A stretch of 64,000 nucleotides of DNA, taken from Thermoproteota archaeon (GTDB lineage: Archaea > Thermoproteota > Nitrososphaeria > Nitrososphaerales > Nitrosopumilaceae). Location: NCBI GenBank assembly GCA_003352285.1, contig QQVN01000002.1, positions 1-64,000 of the forward strand. Direction: 5' to 3'. Every line of letters starts with the position of its first letter. Within the stretch, counting starts at the first letter, position 1. A model generated the notes under the pieces. It did no database searches, had not been told where the DNA came from, and worked only from the letters and a program-made list of their open reading frames with translations. The position numbers and the translations under genes were made by a program. This document shows, piece after piece, positions 8,358 through 16,868 of this stretch.

Positions 8358-8829
8358 ACAAAAATTTATCGTAGATGCAATGTTAGGAAATATTGCAAGA
8401 AAATTAAGATTTTTTGGTTACGATACAAAATATTTTCCGAATATTGATGATAGAGAAATAATTATCCTTGCTAAACATGAAGGTAGAACAATTCTAACAC
8501 GAGATAGGGATCTTTCAAGTAAGGCTACAAAAGAAAAAATTCAGAGCACGGTACTTGAATCAGTAGTAGAAGTTGAACAATTAATTCAGATTGCAAAGCA
8601 TTATTCAATTAAAAAATTTGCAATTGATTTTGATAAAATAAGGTGCTCATTGTGTAATGAAAAAATTGCATCGATTAAAAGAGAAGATATCTTAAAAAAA
8701 ATTCCGATTGGAGTAATAGATCATTCAGAATTTTGGATATGCAAAAAATGTGATAAGATATACTGGAAAGGAACGCATATAGAAAAGCTTGTACAATACA
8801 CTAAGATGTTAAATGAAAAGATGCAATGA
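8350..8829 (+). CDS. Mut7-C RNase-domain protein (PIN-like, zinc ribbon)
   Basis: 159 residues. N-terminal VDAMLGNIARKLRFFGYDT with acidic residues, RTILTRDRDL in the middle, then two CxxC pairs (CSLCNEK, CKKCDK) near residues 97 and 137 that form a zinc ribbon. This is the COG1656/Mut7-C layout, a PIN-fold nuclease domain predicted to cut RNA. Overlaps NFACT (8 bp) and the AMMECR1 gene (17 bp), so translation is probably coupled. Confidence 0.82.
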   Translation: MNEQKFIVDAMLGNIARKLRFFGYDTKYFPNIDDREIIILAKHEGRTILTRDRDLSSKATKEKIQSTVLESVVEVEQLIQIAKHYSIKKFAIDFDKIRCSLCNEKIASIKREDILKKIPIGVIDHSEFWICKKCDKIYWKGTHIEKLVQYTKMLNEKMQ

Positions 8830-9418
8830 TTTGACAGATAATGATGGAGAATTAATTGTTAAAGCATCAAGAAAGATTGTTACTCATTATTTGAATAATG
8901 AATCATTTGAGTTTGATGATGGTTTTAAAAAAAAGTTTTCTTTTATTTCAGGAATTTTTGTCACACTAATGAAACAAAATGATTTGCGAGGATGTATTGG
9001 ATATCCTATCTCAGATAAAGAACTCTATACTACACTGGAGGATTCTGCAGTTGCTGCTGCAACAAAGGATCCCAGGTTTCCACCTTTGACCAAAGAAGAG
9101 GTATCAGAAATAAATTTTGAAGTTACTATTCTAAGTGAGCCAGAAAAAATTGTTGTTAACGATCCAAAAGAGTATCCATCAAAGATCAAGATTGGTAGGG
9201 ATGGATTAATAATCAAAAGATCATTTTCTTCGGGTTTACTATTACCGCAAGTTCCAATTGAATATGGTTGGGATGAAGAACAATTTTTGGAACACACATG
9301 TCAAAAAGCTGGTCTTGATAAAAACTCTTGGTTATCAAAAGATGTCATAATTGAAAAATTCCAGGGAATTGTATTTTCAGAAGAAAGCCCAAACGGAAAA
9401 GTAGTTAGAAAACTTTAG
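8813..9418 (+). CDS. AMMECR1-domain protein
   Basis: 201 residues with the invariant LRGCIGYP of the AMMECR1 family near residue 58, followed by AAAATKDPRFPPLTKEE and INFEVTILSEPE, all family signatures. Biochemical function is unknown; conservation suggests an enzyme using the Cys/Arg motif. Third gene of an overlapping run with NFACT and Mut7-C, which hints at a role in translation quality control or RNA modification, but this is inference only. Confidence 0.85.
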   Translation: MKRCNDLTDNDGELIVKASRKIVTHYLNNESFEFDDGFKKKFSFISGIFVTLMKQNDLRGCIGYPISDKELYTTLEDSAVAAATKDPRFPPLTKEEVSEINFEVTILSEPEKIVVNDPKEYPSKIKIGRDGLIIKRSFSSGLLLPQVPIEYGWDEEQFLEHTCQKAGLDKNSWLSKDVIIEKFQGIVFSEESPNGKVVRKL

Positions 9419-9793
9419 CTAGTATTCATCAGTATCAATTGTAATTTCAGAATCGTTTTCTAATGAATCAAATTCTTTTTGATCAACAATAATCAGAGGA
9501 ATGTTTGCAAGAGCGCATCCTGATGCAACTGTTAGATCGGCTTTTGTACAAATCATTGCAAGTGGAGCTGAATTGTTTGACTTTAAGGAGTAAATCGTGT
9601 ATGCTCCAACACTACTTCCAATTCCATGAGGGAAGACAAAGATTGTGCCCTTGATTGACTTGTTGTAGATATCATATGTATTGTCTTTGATTACTCCAGA
9701 TTTTTTGTCTACTGCTCCAAGAAAATTTATTGGATTGTTTGACTTTAGAATTTTTCCCTGGGTCTTTCCCTTTACGATAACTTTTGACATCAT
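9419..9793 (-). CDS. Phosphomevalonate dehydratase small subunit (AcnX swivel)
   Basis: 124 residues; DUF126/aconitase-X small subunit. Seen: VIVKGKTQGKIL, NFLGAVDKKSGVI, GTIFVFPHGIGSSVGAY and AIMCTKADLTVASGCALANIP-type segment. With the large subunit it dehydrates mevalonate 5-phosphate to trans-anhydromevalonate 5-phosphate in the archaeal mevalonate pathway for isoprenoid lipids. ATGA overlap with the large-subunit gene indicates coupled translation. Convergent and abutting with the AMMECR1 gene. Confidence 0.87.
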   Translation of the reverse strand: MMSKVIVKGKTQGKILKSNNPINFLGAVDKKSGVIKDNTYDIYNKSIKGTIFVFPHGIGSSVGAYTIYSLKSNNSAPLAMICTKADLTVASGCALANIPLIIVDQKEFDSLENDSEITIDTDEY

Positions 9794-10944
9794 CTTGTTT
9801 CTTCTTTTACAATATCTGATAGTGATTTAAGATTGACATCAACACCAGTAGAATTTTTCAAGTAATATGCCCCTTTAATGCTATTAGTTGTAACACCATC
9901 TACTGAGTTTTTGTTAATTAGAGGAGTCAGACAAGTACAGCAATCCGATAGTATGTCACATCCTGCACGTTCAATTTCATTTGTGTATCCAATTTTTCTT
10001 GCCTGTTCCTGAACGGAGCGAGGACAAAAAATCATACATCGTTTTGTAAATGATTTTCCTTTTAGCATTAATGAAAGATCATGTAGCTCATCTAATCCCA
10101 ATTGAGGGCTTCCAAGTGTGACAATGTCACCTTTTTCTGTGGTGTTTAGCTCATCAAAAACTGTTTGCGCTTCTTTTTTATCAAAATCAATCTTTTCTGA
10201 GTCTTTTTCACCCTCACCAAATACAAATTTTCCACATGTACCAGAAGTACCCATACCACCACAAAGTGACTTACAGCTCCTATGATCTACTTCTTTTACC
10301 CCTGAGATTGCCACAGATGTCTCACCGACCTTTCCGGCAAAGTATCCTAACATCCCATACATCATCTCATTAGGATTCTCGACTTTCATTTGGATGGTAA
10401 TGTTTGGAGTATTGTCTTTTCGTAAAGAAGAATAAGGACTCTTTCCTGTTATTGCACTTGCTAGTGCACTAAATGCACTCTCTTTGTTGGTTTTTAGTCC
10501 TCCAACAGAGTTTGCATAAATTGCTGCATTGCTTTCTGCAAAGGAGACTTGTGTTCCCTTACCTGGTAAATCAAAGATATCATAAGGAATACATGAAAAA
10601 GAAGAAGTTACTCCCATTCTCTCATATGATTTTCTTATGCTTTCTTGTTTTGAAATAAAATTTTCATCTAGATCATATCTTGAAACACTATCAATATCAT
10701 ATCCCATAGGATTCAAAGTTGTTTTGACTTTTACACGTGCATCTTTACTTAGAGTAGATAGAAATTCTTCCCCAGCATCTCCGATTGTATTATAATTTAC
10801 ACCAGAAAGATGAGCCCATTCAATGGGAATGAGTTTTTCAGAATTTGTGGCCTCACCTGTTGCAACAAGGATTCTATATACTAATGCAAAAGTTTCTCCA
10901 TATTCGCCCTTTAATGCAGCCTCTTCATCTCGCGTTAATTCCAA
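9790..10944 (-). CDS. Phosphomevalonate dehydratase large subunit (AcnX)
   Basis: 384 residues, DUF521/aconitase-X catalytic subunit. Motifs: LTRDEEAALKGEYGE at the N-terminus, IPIEWAHLSGVNYNTIGDAG, TTLNPMGYD, and Cys residues for a [4Fe-4S] cluster in SCIPY, CSDCCTC-like (SDCCTCL) and FCPRS contexts. Starts with TTG; a TATA-like box is centred 27 bp upstream, consistent with a leaderless message. Alternative family function is proline hydroxylation-product dehydration in bacteria, less likely in archaea. Confidence 0.87.
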   Translation of the reverse strand: MELTRDEEAALKGEYGETFALVYRILVATGEATNSEKLIPIEWAHLSGVNYNTIGDAGEEFLSTLSKDARVKVKTTLNPMGYDIDSVSRYDLDENFISKQESIRKSYERMGVTSSFSCIPYDIFDLPGKGTQVSFAESNAAIYANSVGGLKTNKESAFSALASAITGKSPYSSLRKDNTPNITIQMKVENPNEMMYGMLGYFAGKVGETSVAISGVKEVDHRSCKSLCGGMGTSGTCGKFVFGEGEKDSEKIDFDKKEAQTVFDELNTTEKGDIVTLGSPQLGLDELHDLSLMLKGKSFTKRCMIFCPRSVQEQARKIGYTNEIERAGCDILSDCCTCLTPLINKNSVDGVTTNSIKGAYYLKNSTGVDVNLKSLSDIVKEETR

Positions 10945-10964
10945 TAGTCTTATTGGAATTATTG

Positions 10965-10977
10965 AAGTATAATACTT
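10965..10977 (-). promoter_or_regulatory. TATA-like box of the AcnX operon
   Basis: The palindromic AAGTATAATACTT is centred about 27 bp before the TTG start at 10944. That is the spacing expected between an archaeal TATA box and the first base of a leaderless message, and it supports the TTG as the true start. Confidence 0.6.
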
Positions 10978-11009
10978 GTACTGTAGAAACTACGTATGAT
11001 TTTTTAGAA

Positions 11010-11050
11010 TTAAAAAGAAGAAAAAGGTGTGATAGATTCAGAGAATCTAT
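11010..11050 (-). terminator. Hairpin plus T-rich tract after the exported-protein gene
   Basis: ATAGATTC (11032-11039) and GAATCTAT (11043-11050) form a perfect 8-bp stem with a 3-nt loop straddling the stop codon of the 11047-11775 gene. Reading the minus strand, it is followed by CACACCTTTTTCTTCTTTTT, a strong T-rich tract typical of archaeal termination. Confidence 0.6.
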
Positions 11051-11775
11051 TGACTAGATGTTGGTTCGCTGCCTAGTGTTCCTGCTCCACCGACATTAAC
11101 TGTCCATTCAACAGTTAGTGTTTCACCTGCATTAACAGTGATTGGTGAAAAGGTTTGTCTTGCAAACATTGCATCAGCATTGTGAGTTGCTTGCATTGAT
11201 GCACCAATTGTTGCATTAAACAGACCTGATTCAGAAACAGTTCTTGATGAGCCTGCACTTCCATCTGCTGCAAGAGTGAATGCATTTGACAGTACTACTT
11301 TAGCTGCAGTTGAACCAGATGCTGCGGTATATGCTGGGGTTGTATCTCTAACTCTTGTAAATCCGCTATTTGTTTGATTGTGCTCATTAACAAGTTTTAG
11401 GTTACCATCAGCTGCAGTATCAGTACCAACAGTTTGGTTACCAATTGCAATGACATTAAAGTGTCCTGGACCATCTGTAACATCATCACCACAAATAACA
11501 CCTGTTGCACCAGTAACATTACCAAACAATGTCTTTACAGCACAGTTCTCACCCTGATTAACAATGATGTTATCAGATTGTTGGTATGCTTTGATGTTAC
11601 CATCTGCGTCATATACTGTCATAGTTACATGTCCGGTCATAAGACCGCTTGTTGCCAAGGAATTTGCAGAACTAGAATCATTATCAAAAAAGCCTAATGC
11701 CATATTTCCTGCCAAAACACCTGATAGTGCAACAATTGCACCTAAGACAGCTATAGTCTTGTGTTGTTCTTTCAT
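11047..11775 (-). CDS. Exported beta-rich protein of unknown function
   Basis: 242 residues. Signal-peptide-like start (MKEQHKTIAVLGAIVALSGV) followed by a Ser/Thr/Asn/Gly/Ala-rich body without Lys-rich segments. Two Cys (about residues 78 and 94, in NCAVKT and VICGDD) may form a disulfide. The C-terminal pattern SESGLFNA, FARQTFSPITV, AGETLTVEWTVN looks like a beta-sandwich and resembles archaeal surface or virus-type structural proteins, but I cannot name a family. Several N-x-T/S sites. Ends at a hairpin terminator. Confidence 0.65.
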   Translation of the reverse strand: MKEQHKTIAVLGAIVALSGVLAGNMALGFFDNDSSSANSLATSGLMTGHVTMTVYDADGNIKAYQQSDNIIVNQGENCAVKTLFGNVTGATGVICGDDVTDGPGHFNVIAIGNQTVGTDTAADGNLKLVNEHNQTNSGFTRVRDTTPAYTAASGSTAAKVVLSNAFTLAADGSAGSSRTVSESGLFNATIGASMQATHNADAMFARQTFSPITVNAGETLTVEWTVNVGGAGTLGSEPTSSQ

Positions 11776-11856
11776 TATACTGTGAATGATGAATCCAGTT
11801 ATTAGTAATTATGGAAATATTTACGAATAAGATGGTCCAATTTGGCAACCCAAAGC

Positions 11857-12036
11857 CTAGGGGCCAGACATGTCCATGGATTCACTCAGGGAGATTTTAT
11901 GCTCTGTAAGGGGCTCAGCCGGGATTACAATATTTTCTGATACCTCTGGAATAACTTCAGGGTTTTCCATAGAAAATGAAAATCCAATTCCAATAGCTAA
12001 AACTACAACGGCTGCAATTACAATGATTTTTTTCAT
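11857..12036 (-). CDS. Short exported or membrane-anchored peptide, 59 residues
   Basis: ATG at 12036, TAG at 11857-11859. Begins MKKIIVIAAVVVLAIGIGFS, a classic signal/anchor segment, then a 37-residue Pro/Glu/Ser tail. An AT-rich box (AAATATTA, about 12060-12067) lies about 25-30 bp upstream. No homologue recognised. Convincing as a gene because of the clean hydrophobic start and the otherwise unexplained 339-bp gap between 11776 and 12114; the plus-strand frame over it looks like a shadow. Confidence 0.55.
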   Translation of the reverse strand: MKKIIVIAAVVVLAIGIGFSFSMENPEVIPEVSENIVIPAEPLTEHKISLSESMDMSGP

Positions 12037-12114
12037 ATGGTACGATACAAACGGAGGATAATATTTGTTGATAAGACAATATTATTTATGAAAGGATATA
12101 GTAATTTTTGAATA

Positions 12115-12891
12115 ATGAAGCTACGTGGTTTCCTAATAGCATTATTAATTTTAACATCTGTTGTTTCCATTAACGAGTCTTTTGCATACGAACCTATTCC
12201 AATTACAATATCAAGTGAGATGGATAAGCTTCAATTTGATGGCAAGTGGACTGTATGGAATGAATGGAAAAAATCAACACTAACAGAGTATGGTGGAAAC
12301 ATTCCAATAAAATTACGTTCTGCTCATCAAGGTGATTACATTTACATCTTAGCTGATGTTGTCGGTGACATCCACATAGACAAAGGTTTAGACAAAGCAG
12401 TTTTATGTTTTGATACAAAAAATGACAAGACAGAAATTCCAAATGAGGATGATTATTGTTTTGTATCAGCTCTAGGTGGAAAAAATTCTCCAACACTTCA
12501 GGGGGGATCCCCTCTTGTATTGACCAATCATTTCAAACAGATTGATTCACATGACGATTACATTGGATATGGTAGTGCGTCAGATGAAAATGATCGTTAT
12601 AGCAACATACCACATGCAACATACGAGTATAGAATTCCTATTGAAGTGATAGGTAGATCAAGCATTTATGGATTTTATCTTGGTGTCTATGATGCACATA
12701 CTGATCAAACAGTAACATGGCCAGAAGGAATCAATGTAGGAAGAAATGAAATTCCCAGTCCAAGCTTGTGGGGAGAGATTTATTCTCCAGATAAATCATT
12801 ACCAGAATTCGAATTGCCGTTCTTGCTATTAATACCATCAATGATTTTAATAATTTTATTTACAAAACAGAAAAGATTTTTTAAATTATGA
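12115..12891 (+). CDS. Exported CBM9/DOMON-like protein with C-terminal membrane anchor
   Basis: 258 residues: signal peptide (1-24), one extracytoplasmic domain and a C-terminal membrane helix (about 232-250) ending in KQKRFFKL. The domain shows DGKWTVWNEWKKST, IPIKLRSAHQGDYIYILADV, a Cys-containing AVLCFDTKND and WPEG near its end. This pattern (tested sample, D-rich strand, FD, W-x-E) is that of the CBM9-like/DOMON-type ligand-binding fold found in cytochrome-domain and sugar-binding proteins. Ligand unknown. Overlaps the UDG start by ATGA. Confidence 0.65.
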   Translation: MKLRGFLIALLILTSVVSINESFAYEPIPITISSEMDKLQFDGKWTVWNEWKKSTLTEYGGNIPIKLRSAHQGDYIYILADVVGDIHIDKGLDKAVLCFDTKNDKTEIPNEDDYCFVSALGGKNSPTLQGGSPLVLTNHFKQIDSHDDYIGYGSASDENDRYSNIPHATYEYRIPIEVIGRSSIYGFYLGVYDAHTDQTVTWPEGINVGRNEIPSPSLWGEIYSPDKSLPEFELPFLLLIPSMILIILFTKQKRFFKL

Positions 12892-13565
12892 AAAAAGAAA
12901 TCAGAGTAAATAAGTTACAAAAATTAAATTCAAAGATCATCAAATGCAAAAAGTGTCTGAGATTAAATTCGTATATCAAAGATGTTGCAAGAAATAAAGT
13001 AAAAAGATACTCCAATGAAAAATACTGGGGAAAACCACTTGCGGGATTTGGAGACATTAATGCACAAGTTCTAATCATTGGTTTGGCACCTGCTGCTCAT
13101 GGAGGAAACAGAACTGGAAGAATGTTTACAGGTGATAGTTCAGGTGATTGGGTTGCAAAGGTATTGTATGAGAACAAATTTGCATCAATACCAACCAGTC
13201 AGAGTCTTGATGATGGCTTTTTTCTAAAAAATGCATTCATTACAGCTGCCGTTCGTTGTGCACCACCAGATAACAAACCATCAAGGGATGAATTTGAAAA
13301 CTGCTTTGCATATCTAGAGCAAGAATTAGAAATTCTGGAGAAAACCAAAGTAATTGTATGCCTAGGAAAAATTGCCTTTGATACATGCTGTAAGCTTCTG
13401 AAAATAAGAGGAGAAAAATTTGCCCACGGAAATGTCATTTTGCATGAAAAATACAAGATTATTTGTTCATATCATCCAAGTAGACAGAATACTCAAACAG
13501 GTAGACTCGTGTGGAAAAAATGGAATGAAATATTTGCCAAGGCACAAAAGATGATCAACAAATGA
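12888..13565 (+). CDS. udgB: Family 5 (UDGb) uracil-DNA glycosylase
   Basis: 225 residues. Hallmark motifs of type 5 UDG: LIIGLAPAAHGGNRTGRMFT and GDSSGDW (motif A without the catalytic polar residue of other families), AAVRCAPPDNKPSRDE, and SYHPSRQNTQTGR (motif with His). Cys pairs (CKKC near residue 20, C residues in RCAPP and downstream) can hold a [4Fe-4S] cluster. Removes uracil and other deaminated bases. ATGA overlaps on both sides join it to the exported protein and to endonuclease III. Confidence 0.88.
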   Translation: MKKEIRVNKLQKLNSKIIKCKKCLRLNSYIKDVARNKVKRYSNEKYWGKPLAGFGDINAQVLIIGLAPAAHGGNRTGRMFTGDSSGDWVAKVLYENKFASIPTSQSLDDGFFLKNAFITAAVRCAPPDNKPSRDEFENCFAYLEQELEILEKTKVIVCLGKIAFDTCCKLLKIRGEKFAHGNVILHEKYKIICSYHPSRQNTQTGRLVWKKWNEIFAKAQKMINK

Positions 13566-14227
13566 TGGACACAAAAAAAATCATTACTGGCATGATGGAT
13601 ACAATGAACTCTGTCAAGCCACCACGTATGACAGCACTAAGAGAATTACACGAAGCAGAGACTGGTGGTCCTTTTAGCATATTAATAGGAACAATTCTTT
13701 CTGCACGAACAAAGGATGAAAGTACAACTAAGGTTGTTAAAGAGTTATTCAAAAGATACAAAGATGCAAAAACATTAGCAAATGCAAAACTCAAAGATGT
13801 AGAAAAAATAATCAAACCAATTGGATTCTATCATGTAAAAGCTAAACGTATCATTGAAGTTGCAACCATAATTAATTCAAAATACAAAGGTAAAGTTCCC
13901 GACATGCTAGATGATCTAGTTGCACTCCCAGGTGTTGGTAGAAAGACTGCAAACTGTGTACTAGTTTACGCATTTGAAAAACCAGCCATTCCAGTTGACA
14001 TTCATGTACATAGAATATCAAACAGGCTAGGATTAGTAAAAACAAAAACTCCAGAAGAAACAGAGATGGAATTAATGGAGAAAATTCCAAAAAAGTTTTG
14101 GCTAGAAATTAATGACACCTTTGTAATGTATGGACAAAACATTTGCAAGCCAATATCACCAATGTGTAATGTTTGCAAGATAAAGAGAAGTTGTAGCTAT
14201 TACAAAATTAAGAAGAGCGTCGCTTAG
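13562..14227 (+). CDS. nth: Endonuclease III (DNA glycosylase/AP lyase)
   Basis: 221 residues. HhH motif LPGVGRKTANCVL with catalytic Lys, VDIHVHRISNRLG with catalytic Asp, and the [4Fe-4S] Cys spacing C-x6-C-x2-C-x5-C at the end (CKPISPMCNVCKIKRSC). Bifunctional base-excision enzyme for oxidised pyrimidines. ATG adjoins the UDG stop (ATGA overlap), and an ATG three bases later is an alternative. The pairing of UDGb with Nth gives a coherent base-excision operon. Overlaps the convergent exported-protein gene by 20 bp. Confidence 0.93.
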   Translation: MMDTKKIITGMMDTMNSVKPPRMTALRELHEAETGGPFSILIGTILSARTKDESTTKVVKELFKRYKDAKTLANAKLKDVEKIIKPIGFYHVKAKRIIEVATIINSKYKGKVPDMLDDLVALPGVGRKTANCVLVYAFEKPAIPVDIHVHRISNRLGLVKTKTPEETEMELMEKIPKKFWLEINDTFVMYGQNICKPISPMCNVCKIKRSCSYYKIKKSVA

Positions 14228-14882
14228 TTAGAAACAATACTCCTGCCAAAAGACCAACAGCTGCAGTCACATAAAACGGAAACAATGCAAATACATTCTG
14301 TGATGGATCGCCTGATAGAAACTCTACTATCATGTTTCCAGAGTTTACTGCAGGAGGATTTGCAGAGTTCTCCATTCCAAATACAGAGTATGACTTTATT
14401 GCAAATACTCCAACATCTAGGTTACTGACCTCAATTCTCTCTCCATTGTTTACTGTCATACCTGCCCTATCAGTATATGACACGATAGTCTTTGCAGATG
14501 GAAACCATCCACGCTCTAACTTGTTATGTACAACTACGTATCCTTCATCTTCAGGTAGTTGTACTGCAACCCAAAATTTGTGTTCAGTAGGACTGCCCAT
14601 ACCAATCTCAATAAATTTTTCAGAGTTTTGTTCATCATAGAATCGCAGTACACCGTTTCCATTTGGATTTGCATAAAGTAGATTGTTATCAATGGTTACT
14701 TGCCAGCTTATTGCATGAGTATCTTCAAGCTCAACAATTTGTGTATCTCGTGCAACTCGATTAAATTCTTCTGCAGGGATTTCAATTAGATTAATCTTTA
14801 GTGACGGATTTTTTTGTTCTTGAGCAAAGGCTGGTGTAACAATGAATAGTGCTAATACCAGAATAACTATTACTTGCTTCAC
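14208..14882 (-). CDS. Exported protein with C-terminal membrane anchor, unknown function
   Basis: 224 residues. Signal peptide MKQVIVILVLALFIVTPAFA with an AQE-type cleavage site, a beta-rich extracytoplasmic region (GWFPSAKTIVSYTD, NNGERIEVSNLDVG), and a single C-terminal helix near residues 200-218 followed by KRRSS. No family recognised. Downstream neighbour on the same strand is sat (30 bp away, upstream of this gene in transcription order). Confidence 0.65.
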   Translation of the reverse strand: MKQVIVILVLALFIVTPAFAQEQKNPSLKINLIEIPAEEFNRVARDTQIVELEDTHAISWQVTIDNNLLYANPNGNGVLRFYDEQNSEKFIEIGMGSPTEHKFWVAVQLPEDEGYVVVHNKLERGWFPSAKTIVSYTDRAGMTVNNGERIEVSNLDVGVFAIKSYSVFGMENSANPPAVNSGNMIVEFLSGDPSQNVFALFPFYVTAAVGLLAGVLFLTKRRSS

Positions 14883-14912
14883 GTTAAACTTTGATAGTGC
14901 GCGAATAAATAT

Positions 14913-16058
14913 CTAGTCAACAAATGGTTTATCATAGTTGAGAATAACTTTTGAAACTTCAGGTCTAAGAATAAATTCATTTGGTGCCTGACCGTTTTGG
15001 ATCATCTCACGTAGTTGAGTTCCACTAATCTGTTCTTTGGAGGAATCATCATGCGGGCATGCTTTCTGATTTGTAAAGGTAAGACACTTTTTGCAATAAA
15101 AGAAGGCAGGAAAGAACACGGGAGCAATCTCAAGTTCTGGATAGTCTCCAAAGATTTTTTGAGCTGCAAAGGGATCATAATAATTGCCAACTCCTGCATG
15201 ATCTCGACCTATTATGATATGAGTACAGCCATAGTTTTGTCGCATTATTGCATGGTGTATTGCTTCTTTTGGGCCAGCATACTTCATTTCTGTATGTAGT
15301 GTTGCAAGCTTACATCTATTTTGTGGATAATAATTTGCAATCATGGTTTCATAGCATTTTACAATAACTTCATCAACAAAGTCACCAGACTTTTTCTTTC
15401 CAATTAATGGGTTAACAAATACTCCGTCTCTAGTTGTAATGGAAGTCTTTTGGAGCATCTCATGAGCAACATGTGGGGGATTTCTAGTTTGAAATGCAAC
15501 TATTGTCTTCCAGCCAGCAGCTGCAAATGCCTCTCTAGTCTGCTTTGGAGTCATTCTATATTTTCTAATTTCTGATTCCTGAGGTCTTTTAATGAAATCT
15601 ATCTTTCCGCCTACAAGTGTATCATCCATAGAATTTGTTTTTGCAACACCTGGATGCTTTGAGTCATTTGTCCCATAGACACCTTGTGATGTCTTTTCTT
15701 TGTCATAGGAAAATGTCTCCTCTACATGTAGTATTGCAACGCCAGTTCCATCTGGATTCTTTAACAAGACATCACCAGCATCTTTCATTTTCTTTGCAGT
15801 GGAATCATCAACGTCTAGTACAGTTGGTATAGTCCAAGCTAGATCATTTGTTAGTCTCCCCTTTGTGATAACACTTTCAAAGTCAGCTTGACCCAGAAAT
15901 CCTTCCAAAGGGCTAAAAATTCCGTCTGCAATATTTTCCACATCATTTGCAAGATCCTCACTGATAGTAATAGAGAATAATCCAGTAGGATCTTTGTTTG
16001 TCTCACGGTTTATGAGCTTCCCACCGTGGGGTTTTATTCCAGAAATTTCCTGAGTCAT
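14913..16058 (-). CDS. sat: Sulfate adenylyltransferase (ATP sulfurylase)
   Basis: 381 residues. Motifs: [11 protein letters not shown] (nucleotide binding), [16 protein letters not shown] (second HxGH-like loop), and a Cys/His cluster CKKCLTF...KACPHD that resembles the zinc site of bacterial/archaeal ATP sulfurylases. Activates sulfate to APS. Four bases from cysH and in the same direction (cysH upstream), so an assimilatory sulfate operon. Length is normal for the family. Confidence 0.93.
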   Translation of the reverse strand: MTQEISGIKPHGGKLINRETNKDPTGLFSITISEDLANDVENIADGIFSPLEGFLGQADFESVITKGRLTNDLAWTIPTVLDVDDSTAKKMKDAGDVLLKNPDGTGVAILHVEETFSYDKEKTSQGVYGTNDSKHPGVAKTNSMDDTLVGGKIDFIKRPQESEIRKYRMTPKQTREAFAAAGWKTIVAFQTRNPPHVAHEMLQKTSITTRDGVFVNPLIGKKKSGDFVDEVIVKCYETMIANYYPQNRCKLATLHTEMKYAGPKEAIHHAIMRQNYGCTHIIIGRDHAGVGNYYDPFAAQKIFGDYPELEIAPVFFPAFFYCKKCLTFTNQKACPHDDSSKEQISGTQLREMIQNGQAPNEFILRPEVSKVILNYDKPFVD

Positions 16059-16062
16059 TTTT

Positions 16063-16782
16063 CTATTTTTTGTAATCTATATGCAGTCCACATTCTTTGT
16101 GGCCTTCATTTTCCCACCACCATCTTCCAGCTCTTAAATCTTCGCCATCTTTGATAGCTCTGGTACAGGGTTCACATCCAATGCTCGGATATCCCTTATC
16201 AAGTAACTTGTTGTATGGTACATTATTTTCTTTGATGTATTTCCAGACTTGATCCCAAGTCCAATTAATTATTGGATTAATTTTGAGTATATCATCATGT
16301 TGAGTATCAATCTCAAACATCTTTGCCTCATTTCTATTTGATGTCTGATCTCTTCGTAATCCGGTTATCCATCCATCGAGTGTTTTAAGCATCTTATTTG
16401 TTGGATGCACCTTTCTAATTTCACAGCATAATTTTCTATTCTCTACAGAATCATAAAATAGATTCATTCCTTTTTCGTGAACCATCTGTTGCACTTCTAT
16501 TGTATCAGGAAATAAGACTTCAAACTTTATGCCATACTTTTTTCTGACATCATCCATTATGTCATATGTTGCCTGTGGTAATCTTCCTGTATCAAGTGTA
16601 AAGAATCGAAATTCCGGATTAACTTTTATCATCATATCAGTGATTGCAGCATCTTCTGCTCCAAAGCTAGATGCCTTTGCGATTCTTGGATGTAGATTGT
16701 CTGAAGCCCATTTTAGAGCATCTTGAGCGGAATTAATTGTAGAGTTTAGCTCATCAAGTTCTTTTTGAGTAAATTTAGTCAC
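16063..16782 (-). CDS. cysH: Assimilatory APS/PAPS reductase
   Basis: 239 residues, PP-loop family. Seen: [43 protein letters not shown]. Four Cys in the pattern CCEIRK, GCEPC bind [4Fe-4S], which marks the APS-using type, and ECGLH near the C-terminus carries the catalytic Cys. Reduces APS (or PAPS) to sulfite. Upstream of sat in the same operon. Confidence 0.9.
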   Translation of the reverse strand: MTKFTQKELDELNSTINSAQDALKWASDNLHPRIAKASSFGAEDAAITDMMIKVNPEFRFFTLDTGRLPQATYDIMDDVRKKYGIKFEVLFPDTIEVQQMVHEKGMNLFYDSVENRKLCCEIRKVHPTNKMLKTLDGWITGLRRDQTSNRNEAKMFEIDTQHDDILKINPIINWTWDQVWKYIKENNVPYNKLLDKGYPSIGCEPCTRAIKDGEDLRAGRWWWENEGHKECGLHIDYKK

Positions 16783-16868
16783 AATTTATCATGACTTGGT
16801 TAGTTTTATAATGATTACGAGGTAATTTACGATCCTGAATTATAAACAACTGGAAATAAAAAAGAAAA

